Source: Anaerolineales bacterium UBA3071 (GTDB taxonomy: Bacteria > Chloroflexota > Anaerolineae > UBA3071). From it: a stretch of 7,699 nt of DNA. Made by a program: the position numbers and the translations under genes. Positions 1 through 6,409 of this stretch are shown here, one piece after another. How positions within the stretch are numbered: the stretch's first letter is position 1; every line of letters begins with the position of its first letter. The DNA lies in contig DFBV01000279.1 of NCBI GenBank assembly GCA_002366755.1, positions 1,809-9,507 of the forward strand, written 5' to 3'. The notes below the pieces were generated by a model, which was not told the origin of the DNA, ran no database searches, and saw nothing but the letters and a program-made list of their open reading frames with translations.

Positions 1-315
1 GAGCAACTCGAACACGTCCACGCCGGCTACACTGACGAGGACGATGAATCCTACGAGCGTTACATGGAGGAGAACCAGCGCTTCCACTGCCTGATCGCCG
101 AGGCGTCGGGCAACCACGAGCTGGCAGAGACGTTGGGCCACTTGCACGACCGGTTGATCCGTTTTATGATTCTGTGCCGCGTTGGCGAGACGCTGGAACG
201 CAGGCATGCGCTCGTTATTGAGGCGTTGCGCACCCATGACGCTGCAGTAGCCCGCCAGGCCATCCGCAACGAAACCAACGAAACCCGCGAGACCATTCTG
301 GAGCGCTTGATCTAG
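1..315 (+). CDS. GntR-family transcriptional regulator, C-terminal FCD domain (5' truncated by window)
   Basis: The reading frame is open from base 1 and ends at TAG 313-315, giving the last 104 residues of a protein whose DNA-binding N-terminus lies outside the window. What is visible fits the all-helical FCD effector domain of FadR-type GntR regulators: the N-x-x-F-H start of a helix (N25, H29 of the partial protein), the hallmark IAEASGN stretch (32-38), and the R-x-H-x-x-x-I-x-A-L helix (H69 to L76) followed by D80 and a final amphipathic helix. In FCD proteins Asp and His residues bind a metal that helps hold a carboxylate ligand. Here the first position is Asn25, and the usual His of the last helix appears to be Asn90 or Glu91, so metal binding may be altered; this rests on my own alignment by eye. 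Lying directly upstream of the methyltransferase genes on the same strand, it is a likely local regulator of the cluster. The effector is unknown. Confidence 0.85.
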   Translation, partial: EQLEHVHAGYTDEDDESYERYMEENQRFHCLIAEASGNHELAETLGHLHDRLIRFMILCRVGETLERRHALVIEALRTHDAAVARQAIRNETNETRETILERLI

Positions 316-356
316 GAAGAAGGCTCTTTCTGGCATCTGGGCAACCGGATCGAGTA

Positions 357-378
357 GCCTGGATTCTCAAATCCAGGC
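357..378. promoter_or_regulatory. Perfect 9-bp inverted repeat / hairpin between regulator and first methyltransferase gene
   Basis: GCCTGGATT (357-365) is followed by a 4-base CTCA spacer and the exact reverse complement AATCCAGGC (370-378). It lies 41 bases after the stop of the GntR gene and 80 bases before the start of the first MttB-family gene. It has no following T-run, so a standard intrinsic terminator is not supported. It could be an operator (GntR regulators bind short palindromes near their own genes), an RNA hairpin in the leader, or a weak terminator. The symmetry is directly visible; the role is inferred. Confidence 0.45.
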
Positions 379-458
379 CAGGCGACTGAGCAGGTAGATA
401 CTCCAAAGTGGACGCCGCCCGGGACATGGTTGGGCAACACTCTCCAGAGAGGAACATC

Positions 459-1922
459 ATGGCCAAGAAACGTCGCGGTCCAATCAAGGGTCTGGCAGGC
501 GGCCAATACAAACCGCTGACCGACGGTCAGGTGCGGCGCATCCACGAGGCGGCGTTGAGCATCTTGGAGCGGACCGGCGTGCAAGTCGAGGAACCGGAAG
601 CGTTGCGGTTGTTTGAAGCGGCTGGTGCAGCCGTAGATCGCCAGTCCCCGCGCGTACGAATACCGAGGGCGTTGGTTGAAGACGCTGTAGACTGGGCCCC
701 ATCGCGCGTGGTGCTCGCCGGGCGTGATCCGCAATGGGACCTGGAATTGGAGGGCACGCGGGTGCACATCGGTACCGGGGGCGCGGCGCTGACCGTTCTA
801 GATATGGAGACAGGCCAACTGCGCCCGGCCGTGTTGCGTGACGTGGCCGAACTGGCCCGCCTGGTGGACCGACTGGACAACGTTCACTTTTACCTGGTAC
901 CGGTCTATCCCACGGATATGGGCAAGGACGAGGTGGACGTCAACAGCTACTATGCCGGCCTGGCCAACACGACCAAGCACGTCCAGTCCGGTGTCTACAG
1001 CGTACAGGGCATCCGGGATACGGTGGAGATGTGCGAGCACATCGCCGGCGGGGCAGAGCAATTGCGCCAGCGTCCCATCGTCTCCTTCATCACCAGTTGG
1101 ATGGTCAGCCCGCTCAAGTTCGCCACCGACGTCACCACGCTGCTGATCGAGACCTGCCACCAGCGCATCCCAGTGGTGCTCTCTGCCGCGCCGATGGCCG
1201 GCTCCACAGCACCAGTGACGCTGGCCGGGATGCTGGCTCAGCTCACTGCCGAGCAGTTGTCCGGGGTGGTCCTGACTCAGTTAGCCCAACGGGGCGCGCC
1301 GCTGCTGATCGGCCCAATCCCGGCCATGGCCGATATGAAGACCGGTCGTTACCTAGCCGGGGCGGCCGAGTTTGGTCTGACGAACGGCGCTATGGCCCAG
1401 ATGGCCCAATTCTATCGCCTCCCCCTCTACAACTCGGCGGGGATGACCGACGCTAAGACGCCCGACATCCAGGCCGGTTTCGAGAAGGGGATGAGCACGG
1501 TGCTGGCGGCGTTGGCGGGGAGCAACTTTATCCACCACGCGGCGGGGATGCTCGAGAATATGAACACAGTAGCGGCGGAGCAATTCGTCATTGACAACGA
1601 CATTCTTGGCATGGCGATGCGTGTGGTGCAAGGCATCCAGGTGAACGACGAGACATTGGCCTTGGACGTGATTGACGAGGTCGGCCCCGGCGGACACTAC
1701 TTGATGGCTGAACACACGTTGCGACACATGCGCTCCGAGTTCTACTACCCCTCGGCGGTAGTGGACCGGCAGGGCTGGCATATGTGGCAGCAGGACGGCG
1801 GTCGGGATGCAGTAGAACGAGCCAGAGAGATCGCCCGCGACATTCTGGCAAATCACCAGCCCCAGCCGCTCGATCCAGAAGTAGAAAGGTGGATCCGCGG
1901 GCGGTTCGGGCTACAGATCTGA
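459..1922 (+). CDS. MttB-superfamily (trimethylamine methyltransferase-like) corrinoid methyltransferase, non-pyrrolysine, copy 1
   Basis: This 487-residue protein belongs to the MttB family (Pfam MTTB, COG5598). Family members move a methyl group from a methylated amine to the Co(I) of a corrinoid protein in the cytoplasm. Start ATG 459 is chosen because AGAGAGGA (446-453) sits just upstream; the frame extends back to a GTG at 408, but that codon has no ribosome site. Length matches the usual 470-500 residues. Family features include the N-terminal helix with LSILERTGV (33-41), GTGGAA (106-110 region), the TLAGMLAQLTAEQLSGVVLTQL segment (about 254-275), and the barrel segment N325-S-A-G-M-T-D-A-K-T-P-D-I-Q-A-G340. 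In pyrrolysine-containing MttB an amber codon encodes the catalytic residue in the last third of the protein; here every codon is sense and the gene ends with TGA. It is therefore comparable to MtgB-type quaternary-amine methyltransferases. The substrate cannot be read from sequence; glycine betaine, carnitine, proline betaine or similar are candidates given the betaine-type transporter downstream. No corrinoid protein gene is in view. Confidence 0.9.
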   Translation: MAKKRRGPIKGLAGGQYKPLTDGQVRRIHEAALSILERTGVQVEEPEALRLFEAAGAAVDRQSPRVRIPRALVEDAVDWAPSRVVLAGRDPQWDLELEGTRVHIGTGGAALTVLDMETGQLRPAVLRDVAELARLVDRLDNVHFYLVPVYPTDMGKDEVDVNSYYAGLANTTKHVQSGVYSVQGIRDTVEMCEHIAGGAEQLRQRPIVSFITSWMVSPLKFATDVTTLLIETCHQRIPVVLSAAPMAGSTAPVTLAGMLAQLTAEQLSGVVLTQLAQRGAPLLIGPIPAMADMKTGRYLAGAAEFGLTNGAMAQMAQFYRLPLYNSAGMTDAKTPDIQAGFEKGMSTVLAALAGSNFIHHAAGMLENMNTVAAEQFVIDNDILGMAMRVVQGIQVNDETLALDVIDEVGPGGHYLMAEHTLRHMRSEFYYPSAVVDRQGWHMWQQDGGRDAVERAREIARDILANHQPQPLDPEVERWIRGRFGLQI

Positions 1923-1980
1923 GACATGAAATGTGAAACGCGAGACATCAGAATCACGCATCACGTTTCACGCATCACTT
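1921..1980. repeat. Heptamer repeat array with opposed halves, filling the gap between the two methyltransferase genes
   Basis: Eight 7-bp units can be read in the gap. Four units of consensus GARAYRY run from 1921 to 1948, and after a 4-base junction four units of consensus WTCACKY run from 1953 to 1980. The two halves are roughly reverse complements: the exact 8-bp arms GTGAAACG (1933-1940) and CGTTTCAC (1964-1971) could form a hairpin with a 23-base loop. The array begins at the stop codon of copy 1 and ends just before the ribosome site of copy 2. A 7-bp period is not the helical repeat, so it looks like a slippage-derived or dispersed spacer repeat rather than a protein-binding array. 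A structural role between two cotranscribed genes is possible. Confidence 0.65.
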
Positions 1981-1985
1981 CCTTC

Positions 1986-1990
1986 AGGAG
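1986..1990 (+). promoter_or_regulatory. Ribosome binding site deciding the start of MttB-family copy 2
   Basis: AGGAG at 1986-1990 lies 8 bases before GTG 1999, which has the best spacing among the in-frame candidates. The frame is also open back to GTG 1933, but those 22 codons would consist of translated heptamer repeat and have no Shine-Dalgarno sequence, so they are excluded from the gene. TTG at 1996 is a less likely alternative. Confidence 0.65.
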
Positions 1991-1998
1991 ACTTGTTG

Positions 1999-3471
1999 GT
2001 GACCGAACAAATTCCTATCGAAACTTTGCATCCCACCATACGGATGCTGTCTGACGAACAGATTCAAGCCATCCACCACACCAGCCTGGACATTCTTTCG
2101 CGCACCGGCATCGTGATGAAGAACGAGGCCGCCCGCCAGTTGCTCCTCGACGCCGGAGCCTGGGAGTCAGGCCCTTCGACGGGCTCAGGGGAACGCCGGA
2201 TCAAGGTTCCGGAGCACCTGGTGATGGAGGCCATTGGCTCCGCCCCATCGCGCATTCCCATGTACAACCGGTTGGGCGAGTTGACGATGCCTCTCGAAGC
2301 TGGCAAAGTCTTTTTTGGCCCCGGCTCCGACTGCGTTTTCACCATAGACGTAGAGACGGGCAAACGGCGCAGGGCTACGGCCGAGGACGTGCAGCGTTTC
2401 GCCCACCTGTGCGACGGCCTGGAGCAAATGGACTTTGTCATGTCCATGGGTACCCCCTCCGACGTGCCGGCGATGGATCATTATCTACACAGCTTTATCG
2501 GCATGATTCGTGGCTCGGTCAAGCCCAATGTCTACACAGCCAACAATCGCGCCGATATGGGAGACATCTACCGCATCGCCTGTGCGGTGGCCGGCGGCGA
2601 GACCGAGTTGCGCGAAAAGCCCTTCTTGATGCTCTACGCCGAGTCTATCTCCCCGCTGCTGTACCCGGACGAGTCGGTGGACAAACTGCTGTTCTGCGCC
2701 GAAAAGGGCATCCCCGTTACCTACCCGCCCTCGCCAAACACCGGCGGCGGTGGGCCGATCACGCTGACTGGCGCGTTGGCCCTGGGCAACGCCGAATGCC
2801 TGGTGGGGCTGGTGCTCACCCAATTGGTGCGACGGGGCACACCCTTCCTGTACGGCATGAACATCGCCGCGTTGGATATGAAGTCGGCCATCGTCAGCTA
2901 TGGCGCTCCCGAGTGGCCGACGGGCATGGCGGCCTGGTGCGACATGGCCCGCTATTATGACCTGCCAAGCTGGGGCGCGGCTGGCGCGACCGACAGCAAG
3001 GTGGTGGACGCCCAGGCCGGCATCGAGGCGACCGTCTCGATCATGTCCGCTTTCCTGACCGGCTGCAACCTGGTCCACGATGTGGGCTACATCGAGTACG
3101 GCACTACTTCTTCGATGGAGATGCTGGTCATCGCCGACGAGATTATCCGCGACGTGCGCTTCATCATGGGTGGCGTGGAGCTCAGCGAACGCACCCTAGC
3201 CCGCGAGGCAATTCATCGAGCCAAGCCCGGCGGCGGCTTTTTGGCCGACGACCACACGCTGGATCATTGGAAGTGGGCCCAGTGGCGGCCGGCGCTGATT
3301 GACCGCATGCGCTACGACCGCTGGGTGAAAAAGGGGAGCAAGGACATGGCCACTCGCGCCAACGAGCGGGCTCGCGAGATCATCGCTGAGCACCAGGTAC
3401 CGCCCTTGCCAGAGGAGGCAGAAGCGGCGATCACAGAGGTATTGGCCAAGCGAGCGGCTGCGCAGGGGTAG
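1999..3471 (+). CDS. MttB-superfamily (trimethylamine methyltransferase-like) corrinoid methyltransferase, non-pyrrolysine, copy 2
   Basis: This 490-residue MttB-family protein (COG5598) starts at GTG 1999 after AGGAG 1986-1990. It aligns with copy 1 over the whole length but is clearly diverged: both share the ILxRTG helix (DILSRTGIVM, 31-40), FxGxGS/GTGG near 106-110, TLTGALALGNAECLVGLVLTQL (255-276), and G-A-T-D-S-K-V-V-D-A-Q-A-G-I-E (329-343), followed by a similar C-terminus ending in ERAREIIAEHQ. Copy 2 reads DSK where copy 1 reads DAK, and it has a Gly-rich SPNTGGGGPI loop (245-254) where copy 1 has APMAGSTAPV. The two copies may therefore accept different substrates or form a mixed complex; this is inference. 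No in-frame amber occurs inside the gene; the TAG at 3469-3471 is at normal family length and is the stop. Residues 58-64 (GPSTGSG) are encoded by a short dispersed-type repeat, absent from copy 1. It is 76 bases downstream of copy 1 and probably cotranscribed with it. Confidence 0.9.
   Translation: MTEQIPIETLHPTIRMLSDEQIQAIHHTSLDILSRTGIVMKNEAARQLLLDAGAWESGPSTGSGERRIKVPEHLVMEAIGSAPSRIPMYNRLGELTMPLEAGKVFFGPGSDCVFTIDVETGKRRRATAEDVQRFAHLCDGLEQMDFVMSMGTPSDVPAMDHYLHSFIGMIRGSVKPNVYTANNRADMGDIYRIACAVAGGETELREKPFLMLYAESISPLLYPDESVDKLLFCAEKGIPVTYPPSPNTGGGGPITLTGALALGNAECLVGLVLTQLVRRGTPFLYGMNIAALDMKSAIVSYGAPEWPTGMAAWCDMARYYDLPSWGAAGATDSKVVDAQAGIEATVSIMSAFLTGCNLVHDVGYIEYGTTSSMEMLVIADEIIRDVRFIMGGVELSERTLAREAIHRAKPGGGFLADDHTLDHWKWAQWRPALIDRMRYDRWVKKGSKDMATRANERAREIIAEHQVPPLPEEAEAAITEVLAKRAAAQG
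2172..2190. repeat. Short semi-palindromic dispersed-type repeat inserted in frame in MttB-family copy 2
   Basis: The 19-base CCCTTCGACGGGCTCAGGG closely resembles the CCCTTCGACAAGCTCAGGG-type element that recurs in many bacterial genomes, mostly between genes. Its ends (CCCT/AGGG) are complementary. Here it is translated as the core of residues 58-64 (GPSTGSG), giving about five residues more than copy 1 has between the conserved AGA and the RxRIP/RIKVP strands. The frame is preserved. Recognition of the element is from memory of its general form; copy number in this genome cannot be seen from this window. Confidence 0.55.
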
Positions 3472-3567
3472 ACGGTTAGGAAAAAACACCCCATGTACCG
3501 CAATCGAGATATGGGCATCAGCTACATAACAAGGCTGGGGTATACTATAGAATTGGAATTGAAGGTG

Positions 3568-3578
3568 AAAGGAGGTGA
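3568..3578 (+). promoter_or_regulatory. Very strong Shine-Dalgarno in the leader of the transporter operon
   Basis: AAAGGAGGTGA (3568-3578) is a near-complete complement of the 16S rRNA 3' end, the strongest ribosome site in the window, yet it sits about 90 bases upstream of the permease start. Ten bases after it is ATG 3589, the start of a 28-codon ORF. A TATACT hexamer at 3541-3546 could be a -10 element for a promoter just upstream, but no convincing -35 is found at the right distance. Confidence 0.55.
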
Positions 3579-3588
3579 CGCAAGGAAT

Positions 3589-3675
3589 ATGTCCCTTATG
3601 CGCGCTCAAGGGAGCGCAGCACAGATGGTCTTTCTCGTATCAATCCTGGTAGTAGAAAGGAGTAGCGTATGCTAA
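3589..3675 (+). CDS. Possible 28-residue leader peptide overlapping the permease start
   Basis: ATG 3589 follows a near-perfect Shine-Dalgarno (3568-3578) by ten bases and runs 28 codons to TAA 3673-3675, overlapping the first seven bases of the permease gene (ATG 3669), an arrangement typical of translational coupling. The peptide has a basic start (MSLMR), then a hydrophobic stretch with clustered Val/Leu/Ile (MVFLVSILVV), ending ERSSVC. Within it GCGCTC (3602-3607) and GAGCGC (3612-3617) form a 6-bp hairpin with a 4-base loop. I recognise no family. It may be a regulatory leader peptide or coupling ORF, or the strong ribosome site may simply act as a standby site for the permease, which also has its own AAAGGAG at 3656-3662. 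A real protein product is uncertain. Confidence 0.4.
   Translation: MSLMRAQGSAAQMVFLVSILVVERSSVC
3602..3617. promoter_or_regulatory. Small GC-rich hairpin in the transporter leader
   Basis: GCGCTC (3602-3607), loop AAGG, GAGCGC (3612-3617): a perfect 6-bp stem between the strong Shine-Dalgarno of the leader ORF and the permease ribosome site (3656-3662). No T-run follows, so it is not a simple terminator. It could influence ribosome movement over the leader ORF or mRNA stability; function is inferred only from position. Confidence 0.35.
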
Positions 3676-5237
3676 CAGAAGCGACACAAACGCAGAGACA
3701 AAACGGGCTCTGGCGCGACATGCTCAACGGCTGGGCAAGCACCCTGACCGAGCCTGGCGTAGACACTTTCCGTGCCCAAAAGGCCAGGGCGGACCCGCTC
3801 AAGATTGTACTAGGGGTGGGCCTGCTGGGCCTGGTGATCGGGTTGTGGGCTGTGGCCGTCGGGCCAGCTTCCCTGACGACCGGAACAGATGCCATATGGG
3901 CAGGTCTGTTGCGGGTCATCTTTTTCACCGAGGCTGACTTTTTCGTCATCAGCCTGGTCCTGTTCTTCGTCGCCAAGGGGTTTGGCGGCACGGGCAGCTT
4001 TGTCCAGCACAGTTACCTGTTGTCACTCGTCACTGTGCCCCTGGGCATGATCGTGACCGCCTTCCTCTTCTTGAGCAACAAACTAGGCCTGACATTAGCG
4101 GCCGTTCTGAACCCCCTGAGTCCCATAGGGATCGTGAGTATCTTCATCATCTTGTTTGGTCTCTATGGGCTTCTCTTGTTGTTTTTCGCCCTGCAGGCCA
4201 CCCACGAGATACAGTCCAGCGCGGTCTTTTACACCGTGGGCGCACCAGTGCTCGGCTGGGGAATCTTGCGGGTCGCCTCTATGTTCGCTGCCCAGGAGGA
4301 GAATCTCATCACCACCGAATGGGACTTTATCGCCGGGCAGTGGGAGAAGGGGACCTTGCAGGAATTGCTGTTGGGCCATCTCTGGCTGGTGGCGGTCTCC
4401 GTCGCGATTGCGGTTGTACTGGGCGTGATGATCGGTGTGTTCATCACCTGGCCTTCGCGGCGTCCGCAACTCTCTCACCTGGTCATCCTGGTCCCGCTGG
4501 CCCTGTTCCTCCTGCTGTGGGCCGCCTCGTCGGGCATGCTGGGGGAGGGAATGGCCGTAACGATCAAGGATACGGTCAAGGGATGGGATCGGTCGCTTAT
4601 GAGGGTAGAGGGCTTCTTTGCAGCGCCGCTCGATATCGTGGGCGCTATCGTCTCCAAGCCGGCCGCGGTAGGGATGATCGGAGCAATGTTCACGATCATC
4701 TTGTATGCCTTGTTCCTGACCGGTGAAGCGGCCGGCGAAATCACTCTCTACATCCTGGGGATCATCCTGACTATCCCCAGTGTGGCGCTGTTCGGCGCGA
4801 TGATCAAGCCGCTGGGCACAGGCCCTTTCAACGCGGCTTTCGCCCTCATCTTGTACGCCCAACTGCCCATCGTGCGCAATACCTACACCGGCATCAAGGC
4901 GGTAGCGCCGGAGATCACCGAAGCGGGACGTGGGATGGGCATGACCGAGTGGCAACTGTTGCTCAAAGTCAAGTTGCCCATGGCGGTCCCGGTCATCATG
5001 ACCGGGGTGCGCGTGGCGATCGTTATGTTGGTTGGAATCGCGTCCATCGGCGCTTACATCGGCAACGACACGCTGGGCAAGTACATCTTTGAGGGCATCT
5101 ATCGGGCCCAGGAGAAGCGGTACATCGCCGGCGCCATTCTGGTGGCTGCCCTGGCTTTGACAGTAGACTACTTCCTGGGTTGGCTGCAGAACGTACTGAC
5201 CCCAGAGGGGCTAAAGGGTAGACGAGAGGCAGCATAG
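3669..5237 (+). CDS. OpuC/ProW-type quaternary-amine ABC transporter permease with YIP1-like N-terminal domain and internal insertion
   Basis: This 522-residue inner-membrane protein is about twice the usual size of an OpuCB/ProW-type permease. The C-terminal part carries the binding-protein-dependent permease domain: first helix at 236-260, then helices from about 357 onward with the family segments ILTIPSVALFGAMIKPLG (366-383) and QLPIVRNTYTGI (398-409), and the EAA coupling loop E418-A-G-R-G-M-G-M-T-E-W-Q-L-L-L-K (to 433), which contacts the ATPase. Two features are odd. Residues about 31-205 look like a YIP1 domain (Pfam Yip1): TFRAQKARADPL leading into a helix, W77 at the start of the next segment, the GGTGSF motif (106-111) and the ALQATHEI turn (174-181). 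In addition, residues about 262-355 form an extra segment with two or so hydrophobic stretches between the first helix and the rest of the permease domain. Start ATG 3669 has AAAGGAG (3656-3662) six bases upstream. The stop is 23 bases before the ATPase start. The permease call is firm; the YIP1 assignment is from motif recognition. Confidence 0.85.
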   Translation: MLTEATQTQRQNGLWRDMLNGWASTLTEPGVDTFRAQKARADPLKIVLGVGLLGLVIGLWAVAVGPASLTTGTDAIWAGLLRVIFFTEADFFVISLVLFFVAKGFGGTGSFVQHSYLLSLVTVPLGMIVTAFLFLSNKLGLTLAAVLNPLSPIGIVSIFIILFGLYGLLLLFFALQATHEIQSSAVFYTVGAPVLGWGILRVASMFAAQEENLITTEWDFIAGQWEKGTLQELLLGHLWLVAVSVAIAVVLGVMIGVFITWPSRRPQLSHLVILVPLALFLLLWAASSGMLGEGMAVTIKDTVKGWDRSLMRVEGFFAAPLDIVGAIVSKPAAVGMIGAMFTIILYALFLTGEAAGEITLYILGIILTIPSVALFGAMIKPLGTGPFNAAFALILYAQLPIVRNTYTGIKAVAPEITEAGRGMGMTEWQLLLKVKLPMAVPVIMTGVRVAIVMLVGIASIGAYIGNDTLGKYIFEGIYRAQEKRYIAGAILVAALALTVDYFLGWLQNVLTPEGLKGRREAA

Positions 5238-5260
5238 CATGGAGCTTGAGGAGGACAAAA

Positions 5261-6406
5261 ATGATCAAGTTTGAGAATGTGACCAAGATATATCCCCGGA
5301 TGTCGTCCCCAGCGGTAGACGACCTGTCATTCACCGTTCCTACGGGAGAGATATGCACCATCGTTGGCCCTTCCGGCTGTGGCAAGACCACGGCGATGAA
5401 GTTGGTCAACCGGCTGATCGAACCGACGGATGGGAACATCTACCTGTCAGACGAGCGCGGCGAGACGCGAAACGTGCTCGAGATGGACCCAATTGTGCTG
5501 CGGCGCAGCATCGGCTACGTCATTCAGCAAATCGGGCTTTTCCCCCATCGTACCATCCTGGAGAACATAGGCACGGTGCCTCAGATGCTGGGATGGGGCG
5601 AGGCGCGCATCCGCCGCCGAGCAGGGGAATTGGTCGAAATGATGAACATGCCGCTCGAGTTCCTGGACCGCTATCCCCACGAGCTGTCGGGCGGGCAGCG
5701 ACAGCGCATCGGCGTGGCCCGCGGCGTGGCCGTTGACCCGCCGGTGATGTTGATGGACGAGCCTTTCGGGGCCGTTGACCCCATCAACCGTAACATACTC
5801 CAGAACGAATTCCTGCGCTTGCAGCAAGAGATCAAAAAGACGATACTCTTCGTCACCCACGACATAGACGAAGCGATCAAGATGGGTGATAGAATCTGCA
5901 TCCTCAACGTGGGTGGCAAGCTGGAGCAGTTCGATTCGCCGGCCAACATCCTGGCCCATCCGGCCAACGAGTTCGTGGAGGACTTTGTCGGGGCCGACCG
6001 GGCCCTCAAGCGGCTCAACCTGATACGGGTGGACGAAGTGATGGACGCGCACCCCCCGCTGCTTCAGGCTACGCAGAGCGTGGAGCAGGCCGTGGGCTTG
6101 ATGGGCGAACAGGGCCTGCGGTTCATGTACGTGATTGATGCTGACCGGACGCTGAAAGGATATGCCAGGCTCAAGGACCTGCAGGGCCAGACCGGCTGGG
6201 TTGACGAGTTCATGGAACCGGCGGCCACGGCTATCCTCCTGGGTACCAACCTGAAGGATGCTTTGTCGGAGATGCTGGTGGTTGACTATGCCAACGTCTG
6301 CGTGGTGGACACCCAGAATCGCGTGCGAGGATTGGTCAACACCGAGATGATCCACGAGGCCGTCGTCGAGAGTTCGGCGGCCGCTGATGAGGTAGGGGAG
6401 GCATAG
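5261..6406 (+). CDS. Glycine betaine/quaternary-amine ABC transporter ATP-binding protein with tandem CBS domains (OpuCA/ProV-like)
   Basis: This 381-residue cytoplasmic ATPase energises the two flanking permeases. The nucleotide-binding domain is complete: Walker A GPSGCGKT (36-43), Q-loop in YVIQQIGLFPH (87-96), signature LSGGQRQR (142-149), Walker B VMLMDEP (162-168), D-loop about 170-173, and switch His200 in FVTHD. The QQIGLFPHRTILENI pattern is characteristic of the glycine betaine/carnitine/choline (OpuC, ProV) ATPases. Residues about 255-370 form two CBS repeats, the C-terminal module that in the OpuA transporter gates transport with ionic strength or nucleotides; a sensing role here is inferred. 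Start ATG 5261 follows GAGGAGGA (5248-5255) by five bases. The in-frame TTG at 5246 lies upstream of that site and is not used. The stop TAG 6404-6406 is three bases before the next ATG. All key catalytic residues are present. Confidence 0.95.
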   Translation: MIKFENVTKIYPRMSSPAVDDLSFTVPTGEICTIVGPSGCGKTTAMKLVNRLIEPTDGNIYLSDERGETRNVLEMDPIVLRRSIGYVIQQIGLFPHRTILENIGTVPQMLGWGEARIRRRAGELVEMMNMPLEFLDRYPHELSGGQRQRIGVARGVAVDPPVMLMDEPFGAVDPINRNILQNEFLRLQQEIKKTILFVTHDIDEAIKMGDRICILNVGGKLEQFDSPANILAHPANEFVEDFVGADRALKRLNLIRVDEVMDAHPPLLQATQSVEQAVGLMGEQGLRFMYVIDADRTLKGYARLKDLQGQTGWVDEFMEPAATAILLGTNLKDALSEMLVVDYANVCVVDTQNRVRGLVNTEMIHEAVVESSAAADEVGEA

Positions 6407-6409
6407 CCA

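Noticed and set aside
357..378. Intrinsic terminator for the GntR gene.
   Set aside because: The stem is followed by CAGGCGACTG, with no T-run; left as a hairpin of unknown role.
408..458. Upstream GTG 408 as the start of MttB copy 1.
   Set aside because: No ribosome site precedes it, whereas ATG 459 has AGAGAGGA at proper spacing and begins a typical MAKKRR terminus.
1921..1980. Heptamer array as a CRISPR-like array.
   Set aside because: Units are 7 bp, contiguous and without unique spacers, and no cas genes are present.
1933..1998. Upstream GTG 1933 as the start of MttB copy 2.
   Set aside because: The added residues would be a translation of the heptamer repeat with no Shine-Dalgarno; GTG 1999 has AGGAG.
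3469..3471. TAG at the end of MttB copy 2 as a pyrrolysine codon; the frame stays open to 3675 afterwards.
   Set aside because: The gene is already full family length at this TAG, and pyrrolysine in MttB lies in the interior, well before the C-terminus. The extension has no family resemblance.
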